From NCBI GenBank assembly GCA_030589715.1, contig JAUUVE010000074.1, forward strand, positions 1 through 8,287: DNA of 8,287 nt, in the 5' to 3' direction. The notes under the pieces were generated by a model. It was given only the letters and a program-made list of their open reading frames with translations. It had not been told where the DNA came from and made no database searches. Both the position numbers and the translations under genes were made by a program. The stretch comes from Desulfobacteraceae bacterium. Lineage in GTDB: Bacteria; Desulfobacterota; DSM-4660; Desulfatiglandales; Desulfatiglandaceae. Of the stretch, positions 1 through 5,368 are shown piece by piece; the stretch's first letter is position 1; every line of letters begins with the position of its first letter.

Positions 1-1820
1 CACATTACCCTTATGAGCCGCGCATTGGAAGGGTACTGGAGCCGGCTGACACCTGCCATGTCCACCCCGCCCAAGGCGCACCAGTGACACACAAAGCCGA
101 GTATCTTTTTATCGGGCTTCTCATCCAACGCGGCCTCCACCTGGGCCAGAAGCTGTTCGTCTGAGTAGTGTACAATGGTAATACATTCCTTTGGACAGTC
201 CGCTACACACAGTCCGCACCCCTTGCAGAGGGCCTTTATCACAGCGGGTTTCTCCTCCCCCACCAGCTGTATTGCGTTATACGGACATCGTTTGTAGCAG
301 AGGCCGCAGTTATTGCAATGGGTGAGGTCGATGTCGGCAACAATACCCTCTGCCTCGATGTACCCGTTTTTCATGGGAATAGAGACCCTCATTGCAGCAG
401 CAATCCCCTCTTCACAACTCTCCCTATAGCTCTTTGGGGATTTTGCGCAACCGCAGAGGGAGATCCCATCAGCAGGGAAGTCCACCGGGCCCAGCTTTAC
501 ATGGGCCTCCTGGAAAAACCCGTCCGGATTGGCAGAGACCTTGAGATGGCCTTTTATTTGAGCCACGGTATCATCCCCCTTAAAGGCCGTGGTAAGCACA
601 AGCAGATCCGAAGGGATGTTAAACTCCCTTCCAAGGAGGATATCATAGACCCTGACCGCCAACTTGCCATTCCCATTCGAGACCTCGGGATAACGGTCAT
701 CGGGAAATCTTATGAATTTGACCCCCGCATCCTTGGCAGCATCCAAATGAAAATGCTCCTCCTTTACCATGCTAAGATCCCTGTATAGGATATGTATCCG
801 AATATCCTTTTTGAGCTTTTTGAGTGCCAAACCATTCTTGACCGAGATGGAACACCCGATATTGCAACATCCCCGCGTTTCATTCTTGGAATTGACACAG
901 TTGATAATTACAACATCATGTACATCGCAATCCGCAATCCGCAATCCGCAATCCGCAATCCTTAACATTTCCTCAAGCTGCAGCTGGGTGACCACCCGGG
1001 GGTCGGTCCCGAATCCGTACTGCCCCTCCGGCTCGATTTCCTTCATCCCCGTGGCCACTATAATGGTAGAGATATCAAGGGGCTCGCTCGGGCCATGGCC
1101 GTTGGGCTTGAGGGTGACTTTGTAGTTCCCTATGTAGCCTTCGACTGCCTCTATCTCGGAATTCGTATAGACCTTTATATGGGGATGGGACTCCACCAAA
1201 CTGGCCTTGGCCTTTACAATATCAGCGGCAACCATTTCATTATGATCATGAGACACCGTGGTTACCCCATTTAAGATGCCGCCAAGCCGTGGTTTCTTCT
1301 CCACAATTACGGCATTAAAACCCTGATCAGCGATATTGAGAGCAGCGGTCATGCCCGCCACTCCTCCGCCAATGATAAGGCAGTCTGTCTTGACAGGAAG
1401 CCTGATCTCCTCACCCTCTTCCAGGAGCACGGCCTTGGCCACGCCCATCTTGACGAGATCCTTGGCCTTCTCCGTGGCCACCTCAGGTTCATTCATGTGT
1501 ACCCAGGAGACGTGTTCCCTGATGCTTACAAATTCAAGCAGATAGGGGTTTAATCCTGCCGCCTTTACGGTCCGTTTAAAGAGGGGTTCGTGGGTCCTCG
1601 GGGTACAAGAGGCAATGACCACACGATTGAGGTTGTGCTCCTTTATTGACTCCTGCATATCACCGAGGGCATCCACAGAGCATGACCACTTGCCCTCGTC
1701 AACAAAGGCCACGTTAGGGAGCCCCTTTGCGTACTCCACCACCTGTGGTACATCAACAACACCCGCGATATTTGAACCGCAGTCACAGACAAACACACCT
1801 ACCCGGATATCATCATGCAT
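1..1820 (-). CDS. HdrA-like protein fused to an MvhD/FlpD domain (partial, C-terminus off the window)
   Basis: An open frame of 606 codons runs from ATG at 1820 to the left edge without a stop, so the C-terminus is missing. The N-terminus (VFVCDCGSNIAGVVDV, residues 9-24) is the typical start of heterodisulfide reductase subunit A. A Rossmann FAD motif GGGVAG lies at 151-156. A dicluster ferredoxin domain follows, with C502/C505/C508/C512 and C532/C535/C538/C542. The last visible stretch (FVCHWCALGGVDMAGVSRLQ, from about residue 577) is the Cys-rich opening of the MvhD/FlpD [2Fe-2S] subunit. HdrA passes electrons between FAD and Fe-S clusters, and MvhD/FlpD connects HdrA to a hydrogenase or dehydrogenase, so the fusion should be a cytoplasmic electron-transfer hub. 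Its start overlaps the upstream hdrA-like gene by 8 bp, which suggests translational coupling. Residues 287-298 (RIADCGLRIADC) come from a heptamer repeat and look like a linker insertion. QmoB and electron-bifurcating Hdr complexes have related architectures; the partner and exact complex are not determinable here. Confidence 0.93.
   Translation of the reverse strand, partial: MHDDIRVGVFVCDCGSNIAGVVDVPQVVEYAKGLPNVAFVDEGKWSCSVDALGDMQESIKEHNLNRVVIASCTPRTHEPLFKRTVKAAGLNPYLLEFVSIREHVSWVHMNEPEVATEKAKDLVKMGVAKAVLLEEGEEIRLPVKTDCLIIGGGVAGMTAALNIADQGFNAVIVEKKPRLGGILNGVTTVSHDHNEMVAADIVKAKASLVESHPHIKVYTNSEIEAVEGYIGNYKVTLKPNGHGPSEPLDISTIIVATGMKEIEPEGQYGFGTDPRVVTQLQLEEMLRIADCGLRIADCDVHDVVIINCVNSKNETRGCCNIGCSISVKNGLALKKLKKDIRIHILYRDLSMVKEEHFHLDAAKDAGVKFIRFPDDRYPEVSNGNGKLAVRVYDILLGREFNIPSDLLVLTTAFKGDDTVAQIKGHLKVSANPDGFFQEAHVKLGPVDFPADGISLCGCAKSPKSYRESCEEGIAAAMRVSIPMKNGYIEAEGIVADIDLTHCNNCGLCYKRCPYNAIQLVGEEKPAVIKALCKGCGLCVADCPKECITIVHYSDEQLLAQVEAALDEKPDKKILGFVCHWCALGGVDMAGVSRLQYPSNARLIRVM
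927..961. repeat. Five tandem copies of the heptamer GCAATCC inside the HdrA-MvhD gene
   Basis: Five perfect, uninterrupted 7-bp units occupy this stretch. On the coding (minus) strand the unit reads GGATTGC and is translated as RIADCGLRIADC in a linker between the flavin-domain segment ending LEEML and the strand VVIINCVNS. The unit has no stop codon in any frame on either strand. Gain or loss of three units (21 bp) keeps the frame; one or two units would break it. Confidence 0.95.
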
Positions 1821-3171
1821 CTACAGCACCCCTCAAGATCGCCTTCATGCTGGCCGCGCTGGCCTGCACAACCGATTCAGCAATATCAATTGGGCCCGTA
1901 GCACCCCCGCACAAATATACGCCCTCCGCTTTTGTCTCCAAAGGCGCCATCATGGGGTCCTTTTCTTTGAAGAAACCCAGTTTATCCAGCTCAATTTTCA
2001 GTACCTTTGCCAGCCTCTTATTCCTATCACTCGGGACAAGCCCCGTGGAGAGAACAAGGAGCTCCACCTCCTCCATCATGAGTTTACCCCTCTCCAGATC
2101 CTCATACCTGATGGTCAGATTCTTTGTCTCAGGGGCTTCAAAGACGTCGTAAGGCCGTGCCTTGATATACCTGACACCATTTTCATTCGCCTTCCCGTAG
2201 AACCCCCAGAAGCCTTTCCCGTATGCCTTCAGGTCATTGTAGAATACGATGGCCTCTACTGAGGGATCGTGCTCCTTGGTGATATTCGTCTGCTTTGCTG
2301 CGATCATACAGCACACCTTTGAACAATATGGCACTCCATCGACCAGACCCCGTCCTGCACATTGGTACCAGGCAATCTTCTTTGCATGTTTCTTGTCCGA
2401 TGGCCTTATGATATGCCCTTCGGTTGGACCACCGGCATTCATCAATCTCTCAAATTCCATATTGGTGATCACATTTTGATGCACACCGTAGCCGTATAGG
2501 CCGCGGGCCGGCTTTGCGTCCATGATCCCTGAGGCCACAACAATGCTCTTGACCTCCAGATTCAAATTCTTATTTGACTGCCACAGGCGAACCGCATCCT
2601 TTCCCTCCTTTTGGCATGCCTTCACACACAATGCGATAGGGCACTCTCGACATTGGCTGCAATCAACAACACAATCCCCTACACAGGCTCCACCCTCGCG
2701 CATCTTGCCGTATCGGCAATCGGGATCCAGCACGGCAACATTGGGTACCGCCTGTGGAAAGGGCATATAAATCAGTTTTCGGTTCCCTCCGATCTTACCG
2801 TCCATCTCATCAGGGATGCTGACCGGGCAGGCCTCCATGCAGGCCCCGCACGCCGTGCATTTTTCCTCATCAATAAACTTGGCCTTCTTTACCAGTCTCA
2901 CCTTAAAATTGGTGCCTGCCTTCTTTACTTTCCTTATCTCGGTATTTGTCAGGATCTCGATATTGGGATGATTATCCACCTCGTACATCTGGGGGGCCTC
3001 TATGCATATGGAGCAGTCGTTTGTTGGGAAGGTCTTATCCAGCCTGGCCATCATACCCCCTATACTTGGGGTATCATCCACCAAATAGACCCTTTCTCCA
3101 TAGTTGGCAGCATTCAGGGCGCAGTTGATTCCGGCCACACCTGCGCCGATTATCATTATTGAATCACTCAT
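1813..3171 (-). CDS. Short HdrA-like (QmoA-type) FAD/[4Fe-4S] oxidoreductase subunit
   Basis: This 452-residue protein has the FAD motif GAGVAG at residues 9-14 and the HdrA signature TFPTNDCSIC with C53 and C56. A ferredoxin motif C105-x2-C108-x2-C111-x3-C115-P follows. A dense cysteine block (C152, C163, C167, C171, C174, C177, C182, C186) comes next, then YQCAG...YCSKVCC with C271, C283, C287 and C288, and the C-terminal FAD motif GVYLCGGATGPIDIAES. It lacks the N-terminal domain that the downstream paralogue has, and it ends after the flavin fold without a C-terminal ferredoxin domain, so it is close in size to QmoA. I chose ATG 3171 because AGAGGTGA lies just upstream and the FAD strand begins at once; an in-frame ATG at 3213 would add 14 unlikely residues next to the repeat element. 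The gene overlaps the HdrA-MvhD gene by 8 bp, so the two products probably form one complex. Family assignment is firm; the partner enzyme is inference. Confidence 0.93.
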   Translation of the reverse strand: MSDSIMIIGAGVAGINCALNAANYGERVYLVDDTPSIGGMMARLDKTFPTNDCSICIEAPQMYEVDNHPNIEILTNTEIRKVKKAGTNFKVRLVKKAKFIDEEKCTACGACMEACPVSIPDEMDGKIGGNRKLIYMPFPQAVPNVAVLDPDCRYGKMREGGACVGDCVVDCSQCRECPIALCVKACQKEGKDAVRLWQSNKNLNLEVKSIVVASGIMDAKPARGLYGYGVHQNVITNMEFERLMNAGGPTEGHIIRPSDKKHAKKIAWYQCAGRGLVDGVPYCSKVCCMIAAKQTNITKEHDPSVEAIVFYNDLKAYGKGFWGFYGKANENGVRYIKARPYDVFEAPETKNLTIRYEDLERGKLMMEEVELLVLSTGLVPSDRNKRLAKVLKIELDKLGFFKEKDPMMAPLETKAEGVYLCGGATGPIDIAESVVQASAASMKAILRGAVDA

Positions 3172-3223
3172 GATTTCACCTCTGGCATGATTTAAGGCGG
3201 ACTCCGGCCCCACTTCTCTCCGA

Positions 3224-3279
3224 GGCGTAGGCTCGTCGCTACGAGCCGGAGGCCAGCCCGGAGGGTGGGGGCCTACGCC
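3224..3279. repeat. GC-rich nested hairpin at the left end of the repeat element
   Basis: GGCGTAGGC (3224-3232) is perfectly complementary to GCCTACGCC (3271-3279). A smaller hairpin within it has arms GGCTCGT (3230-3236) and ACGAGCC (3241-3247) with a CGCT loop. The two foldings share bases and so would be alternatives. This resembles REP-type palindromes seen at the ends of some non-autonomous elements. Confidence 0.6.
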
Positions 3280-3346
3280 CTCTCCGAGCTATAGGCCCTA
3301 CGTAACTTCCCAATAAGTTCACGGGAAATGACCGGGGGGTTCTGGA

Positions 3347-3538
3347 GTGGTGTTCGGGTGTTTCTTGGAACCGCTCTCTCAAAGTGGATTTACGTCTCAT
3401 TTTTGGCAGTGGCTGAGAGGTGGGGTTTTCTCCTGCTGCCCCCTGTTTGCTTCTCCATGCTTTTGGCAAAACCCCACCTATCAGCCACACTCCCACTGCA
3501 GGTTTAGAGAGCTGTGGAAAGAAATACCCGAACACCAC
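3347..3538. repeat. Long imperfect inverted repeat (core of the element)
   Basis: Two strongly matched arm segments are visible. Bases 3347-3366 pair with 3519-3538 at 19 of 20 positions, and 3409-3429 pair with 3468-3488 at 20 of 21. Between these segments the arms also share GCTCTCT (3373-3379) but are bulged, because the left side is about 12 bp longer. The central unpaired loop is 3430-3467. In RNA this would form a very stable extended hairpin within the transcript between the ferredoxin and HdrA-like genes. Confidence 0.85.
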
Positions 3539-3675
3539 GGTACCCCAGTTTATTGAGAACTTACGGGTCTACGAGCTCTCCGAGGCGTAGGCTCTTTACA
3601 AGCCGGAGGCCGGAAGCCGGAGGGAAGGTGGTAAGGCAAAATCGGGGTAAAGGAGGTCCCATTCCGAATCTGGGA

Positions 3676-3885
3676 TCATATCTCCGTTATGATGATGGCC
3701 TTAGATTTGCAAACGGCTACACAGGTCCCACACCCAAGACAGTTTTTCTGACGCACCGGGTATGCCTTGTTGGAAAAGTCAAAGACATCCACAGGGCAAA
3801 ACTTTAGGCATTCTTCGCATCCATCACATTTGTCCTGATCAACATAGACAAGATAGACTTCGAAGGTCTTATACTGCTTGCCCAT
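3676..3885 (-). CDS. Small 2[4Fe-4S] ferredoxin (second ferredoxin)
   Basis: This 69-residue cytoplasmic ferredoxin has two classical cluster motifs. The first is C20-x2-C23-x2-C26-x3-C30 followed by Pro (CDGCEECLKFCP). The second is C49-x2-C52-x2-C55-x3-C59 (CLGCGTCVAVCK), in which the usual Pro after the fourth Cys is Lys. It should carry low-potential electrons, plausibly between the HdrA module and the acyl-CoA-linked flavoenzyme of this cluster. I chose ATG 3885 because the folded part starts soon afterwards (MGKQYKTFEVYLVYVD). An upstream ATG at 3954 would overlap the VOC gene and add 23 residues that do not look like ferredoxin; the ribosome-binding site before 3885 is weak, so this start is less certain than the others. 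The gene lies 47 bp after the VOC gene and just upstream of the repeat element. Confidence 0.88.
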   Translation of the reverse strand: MGKQYKTFEVYLVYVDQDKCDGCEECLKFCPVDVFDFSNKAYPVRQKNCLGCGTCVAVCKSKAIIITEI

Positions 3886-3932
3886 CAGAGTGACCCGCTG
3901 CATCCAACTGAGAAGAGACAACCCACAACAAA

Positions 3933-4367
3933 CTACTTCTTGTGCCCTTCCCACTTGTCATCTATAAGCTCAAGTAAGACCCCATTCATTTTCTTGGGAT
4001 GGACAAAGGCGAACTCACAATCGCGGAAGGGTCTGGCCACTTCCCCCCTTGAGTCCGGAATAAACGGATAATCCTTTGCCTTTAACTCATCAATGGCCTC
4101 GCGGGTATTATCCACATTGAAGCTGATGAGCATGATGCCTTCACCGTTCCTCTCGATAAACTTGGCCACATCTCCATCGGGGGCGGTTGACTCCATCAAC
4201 TCAAAACCCACTTCACCGACCCAGTATCTTGCCACATTAATCTTTTCAGGCTCATCCACGTAAGCGTCATCCGGTGCGGTCTTACCCAGAATGGGCTCCC
4301 AGATCTTTTTGGCCTCTTCCAGGTCCTTGACGGCAATACAGATATGATCCACCTTGTTTGTTTTCAT
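3933..4367 (-). CDS. VOC-superfamily protein, methylmalonyl-CoA epimerase-like, atypical metal site
   Basis: The 144 residues follow the methylmalonyl-CoA epimerase pattern closely. They comprise VDHICIAVKDLEEA near the N-terminus, VGEVGFELMESTAPDGDVAKF (about 50-70), GEGIMLISFNVDN (76-87), VHPKKMNGVLLELID near the C-terminus, and two betaalpha-betabetabeta modules in the expected order. In the family the divalent metal is held by His, Gln, His and Glu. Here H8 and E133 are kept, but the family motif GIHHIAF reads GIMLISF, so both histidines are replaced by Met79 and Leu80. The Gln position appears to be Glu41, though that alignment is less sure. It probably binds an acyl-CoA or similar ligand and may not be a true epimerase. 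A clear GGGGAG ribosome-binding site precedes ATG 4367. It lies between two ferredoxin genes in the same direction. Fold assignment is secure; reaction is unknown. Confidence 0.85.
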   Translation of the reverse strand: MKTNKVDHICIAVKDLEEAKKIWEPILGKTAPDDAYVDEPEKINVARYWVGEVGFELMESTAPDGDVAKFIERNGEGIMLISFNVDNTREAIDELKAKDYPFIPDSRGEVARPFRDCEFAFVHPKKMNGVLLELIDDKWEGHKK

Positions 4368-4384
4368 CTCTAACTCCCCTGGGA

Positions 4385-4440
4385 ATTGACGATTTGCGAT
4401 TGACGATTGACGATTTGCGTTTAATGCTATTCAATCGTCA
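4385..4440. repeat. Intergenic heptamer array (ATTGACG/ATTTGCG) with inverted copy
   Basis: Five heptamers run without interruption from 4385 to 4419: ATTGACG, ATTTGCG, ATTGACG, ATTGACG, ATTTGCG. A reversed copy follows: TGACGATTGA (4401-4410) is perfectly complementary to TCAATCGTCA (4431-4440), giving a 10-bp stem with a 20-base loop. Degenerate copies (GTCAATAATCAAT and similar) continue to about 4464. The array fills the 97-bp gap between the first ferredoxin gene and the VOC gene. Confidence 0.9.
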
Positions 4441-4464
4441 TTAGTCAATAATCAATAGACAATC

Positions 4465-4671
4465 CTAAAAGGTCACCTTCGCAAGTGGCAGAGTTATCGC
4501 CTTGTCGGGGCAGGCAGAACCGCATTCATTGCAATCCTCACATATAAACTCGGTAACCACCGGCCTACCATCCTGAACCCTTATTGCGGCATCCGGACAG
4601 ACCTCAACACAAATGGGCTCGATCTCCCCCCCACACATCTGACATTTATCCAAATCTATTTGAGCAGCCAT
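4465..4671 (-). CDS. Small 2[4Fe-4S] ferredoxin (first ferredoxin)
   Basis: This 68-residue protein carries two cluster-binding motifs: C10-x2-C13-x7-C21-x3-C25-P, and C44-x2-C47-x2-C50-x3-C54-P. The seven-residue spacing between the second and third Cys of the first motif (CQMCGGEIEPICVEVCP) differs from the classical two and is an insertion within the cluster loop. It should be a soluble low-potential electron carrier. ATG 4671 follows GGGAGTG at suitable distance, and the sequence starts directly with MAAQIDLDKCQMC, so the start is secure. It is the first gene after the 152-bp gap and hairpin behind the 176-residue gene, and is followed by the heptamer array. It differs enough from the other ferredoxin in the cluster that the two probably have different partners or potentials (inference). 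Confidence 0.9.
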   Translation of the reverse strand: MAAQIDLDKCQMCGGEIEPICVEVCPDAAIRVQDGRPVVTEFICEDCNECGSACPDKAITLPLAKVTF

Positions 4672-4768
4672 GATTCACTCCCATATTAGTTTTGATGGTC
4701 TGGCAAAAGCTAAAAAATTTCAGGCTCTCGACTAACATTCTCCAAATAGCTGTCTAAAATAATTCGTA

Positions 4769-4792
4769 ATTCCTAAATTCCTAAATTCGCAA
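4769..4792. repeat. Tandem octamer repeat ATTCCTAA
   Basis: Three contiguous 8-bp units are visible: ATTCCTAA, ATTCCTAA and the variant ATTCGCAA. They lie in the 152-bp gap between the 176-residue gene and the first ferredoxin gene, next to the hairpin. Their A/T-rich tandem style resembles the heptamer array at 4385, so they may be a related family of slippage-prone spacers. The rest of the gap (4672-4768) shows no other feature I can support. Confidence 0.75.
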
Positions 4793-4793
4793 T

Positions 4794-4821
4794 CACCTGT
4801 AAAAAGGGCTTTTTACAGGTG
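4794..4821 (-). terminator. Perfect hairpin directly after the 176-residue gene (possible terminator or processing site)
   Basis: CACCTGTAAAAA (4794-4805) is perfectly complementary to TTTTTACAGGTG (4810-4821), giving a 12-bp stem with a four-base GGGC loop. On the minus strand it begins two bases after the TGA stop at 4824. The stem is A/T-rich and is not followed by a strong U-tract, so it is not a classical intrinsic terminator. It may partly terminate transcription, or stabilise the 3' end of the FadH-like/176-residue mRNA. Confidence 0.6.
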
Positions 4822-4823
4822 CA

Positions 4824-5354
4824 TCAGTTTTCGTCCTTGTAGAGTCTGAATACCCATTCGCCTTCCCCCCTGGGGATGGCCTTGAGCATTTCGATCTTCA
4901 GTGGGACACTAAAAAAGACACTTACATCCACCAATATGGTCTGGAACAGCTTTTCCCGGGTCAAGGCAACCTCTTCCATGGGAACGCCATACTGTCTTGC
5001 GGCGGTCGGCCATGGATCCCTTGTACATCTTATTAGGATTTCTGAAGGGCTTTCACCCTGTTCCACCGTTGTAACGGCCCCTTCACCTGCCCACAGGCCA
5101 GCAAGTTGCCTGCCAAGGTTGAGCATAAAGGGTTCTTCACCCTTTAGCCAATTCAGGCGGGGGAGGAAATGCTTCCCGATATCCACACCCATCATCTCAG
5201 CGGCCTTTAGGGCAACATCAAGGGGCTTTGCCTCAGGGCCTGCTATCTCAAGGGCCACCTCTCGCCACCTGTAATAGGTCTTACAAATTTCATTCTGGGC
5301 AGTGTGGAGATTTCTCCATAACGTGGTTATTTCCTTTTCTGCGTTAACTGGCAT
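4824..5354 (-). CDS. Protein of unknown function, 176 residues
   Basis: I do not recognise this protein with confidence. It is soluble, with no signal peptide or membrane segment, and starts with a helical, charged region (residues 5-35). The most motif-like part is the C-terminal half: an isolated Cys in IRCTRDPWPTAARQYG (108-123), VPMEE, a hydrophobic run ILVDVSVFFSVPLKIEMLKA and the end IPRGEGEWVFRLYK. That spacing, with Cys, then a G-x-P-x-E stretch, then an aromatic C-terminal beta-strand, faintly recalls the ATC-hydrolase-like or V4R ligand-binding families. This is only a guess. Its start is well defined: GGAGGAGG (5361-5368) overlaps the end of the FadH-like gene's TAA stop, leaving a 14-bp gap. 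It is therefore almost certainly co-translated with that reductase and may be an accessory or small-molecule-binding partner. A perfect hairpin follows its stop. Confidence 0.85.
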   Translation of the reverse strand: MPVNAEKEITTLWRNLHTAQNEICKTYYRWREVALEIAGPEAKPLDVALKAAEMMGVDIGKHFLPRLNWLKGEEPFMLNLGRQLAGLWAGEGAVTTVEQGESPSEILIRCTRDPWPTAARQYGVPMEEVALTREKLFQTILVDVSVFFSVPLKIEMLKAIPRGEGEWVFRLYKDEN

Positions 5355-5368
5355 TTTTAACCTCCTCC

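Larger units (their letters stand above)
3216..3625. mobile_element. MITE-like non-coding repeat element with long imperfect inverted repeat
   Basis: This approximately 410-bp block fills the gap between the second ferredoxin gene and the HdrA-like gene and has no believable gene. A 19-bp sequence, CTCTCCGAGGCGTAGGCTC, occurs as a direct repeat at 3216-3234 and 3576-3594. Each copy is followed by a related GC-rich stretch containing AGCCGGAGGCC and CGGAGGG. Between them lies a long imperfect inverted repeat. Open frames exist on both strands of the hairpin, but they are low-complexity mirror images of each other (for example PEHH occurs in both), as expected from an inverted repeat. No transposase is present and I see no clear target-site duplication, so the exact ends are uncertain. 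It may be a non-autonomous mobile element or a dispersed structured repeat. It interrupts an otherwise co-directional gene cluster. Confidence 0.6.

Noticed and set aside
489..500. Possible selenocysteine (in-frame UGA) in the MvhD-type or ferredoxin parts
   Set aside because: Some MvhD/BamF proteins are selenoproteins, but the visible reading frame has Cys codons throughout and no in-frame UGA; the missing C-terminus cannot be judged.
168..788. Plus-strand open frame of about 206 codons
   Set aside because: It is antisense to the ferredoxin and flavin domains of the HdrA-MvhD fusion, whose minus-strand reading is continuous and rich in family motifs.
927..961. Tandem heptamers considered as a CRISPR array
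   Set aside because: The 7-bp units are contiguous, with no spacers, and lie within a coding frame.
1615..2262. Plus-strand open frame of about 215 codons, with a further overlapping frame
   Set aside because: It lies opposite the start of the HdrA-MvhD gene and the end of the short HdrA-like gene, and its translation shows no domain-like pattern.
2611..3162. Plus-strand open frame of about 183 codons
   Set aside because: Antisense shadow of the cysteine-rich part of the HdrA-like gene; no ribosome-binding site or motif.
3239..3556. Short open frames on both strands between the ferredoxin and HdrA-like genes
   Set aside because: They are mirror products of the long inverted repeat (for example MVFG at the start and PEHH at the end in both), so they reflect palindromic DNA and not genes.
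3514..3807. Plus-strand open frame of about 97 codons
   Set aside because: It runs from the repeat element into the antisense of the second ferredoxin gene and has no recognisable content.
4876..5274. Plus-strand open frame of about 132 codons
   Set aside because: Antisense to the 176-residue gene, which has the better start signal and tight coupling to its upstream neighbour.
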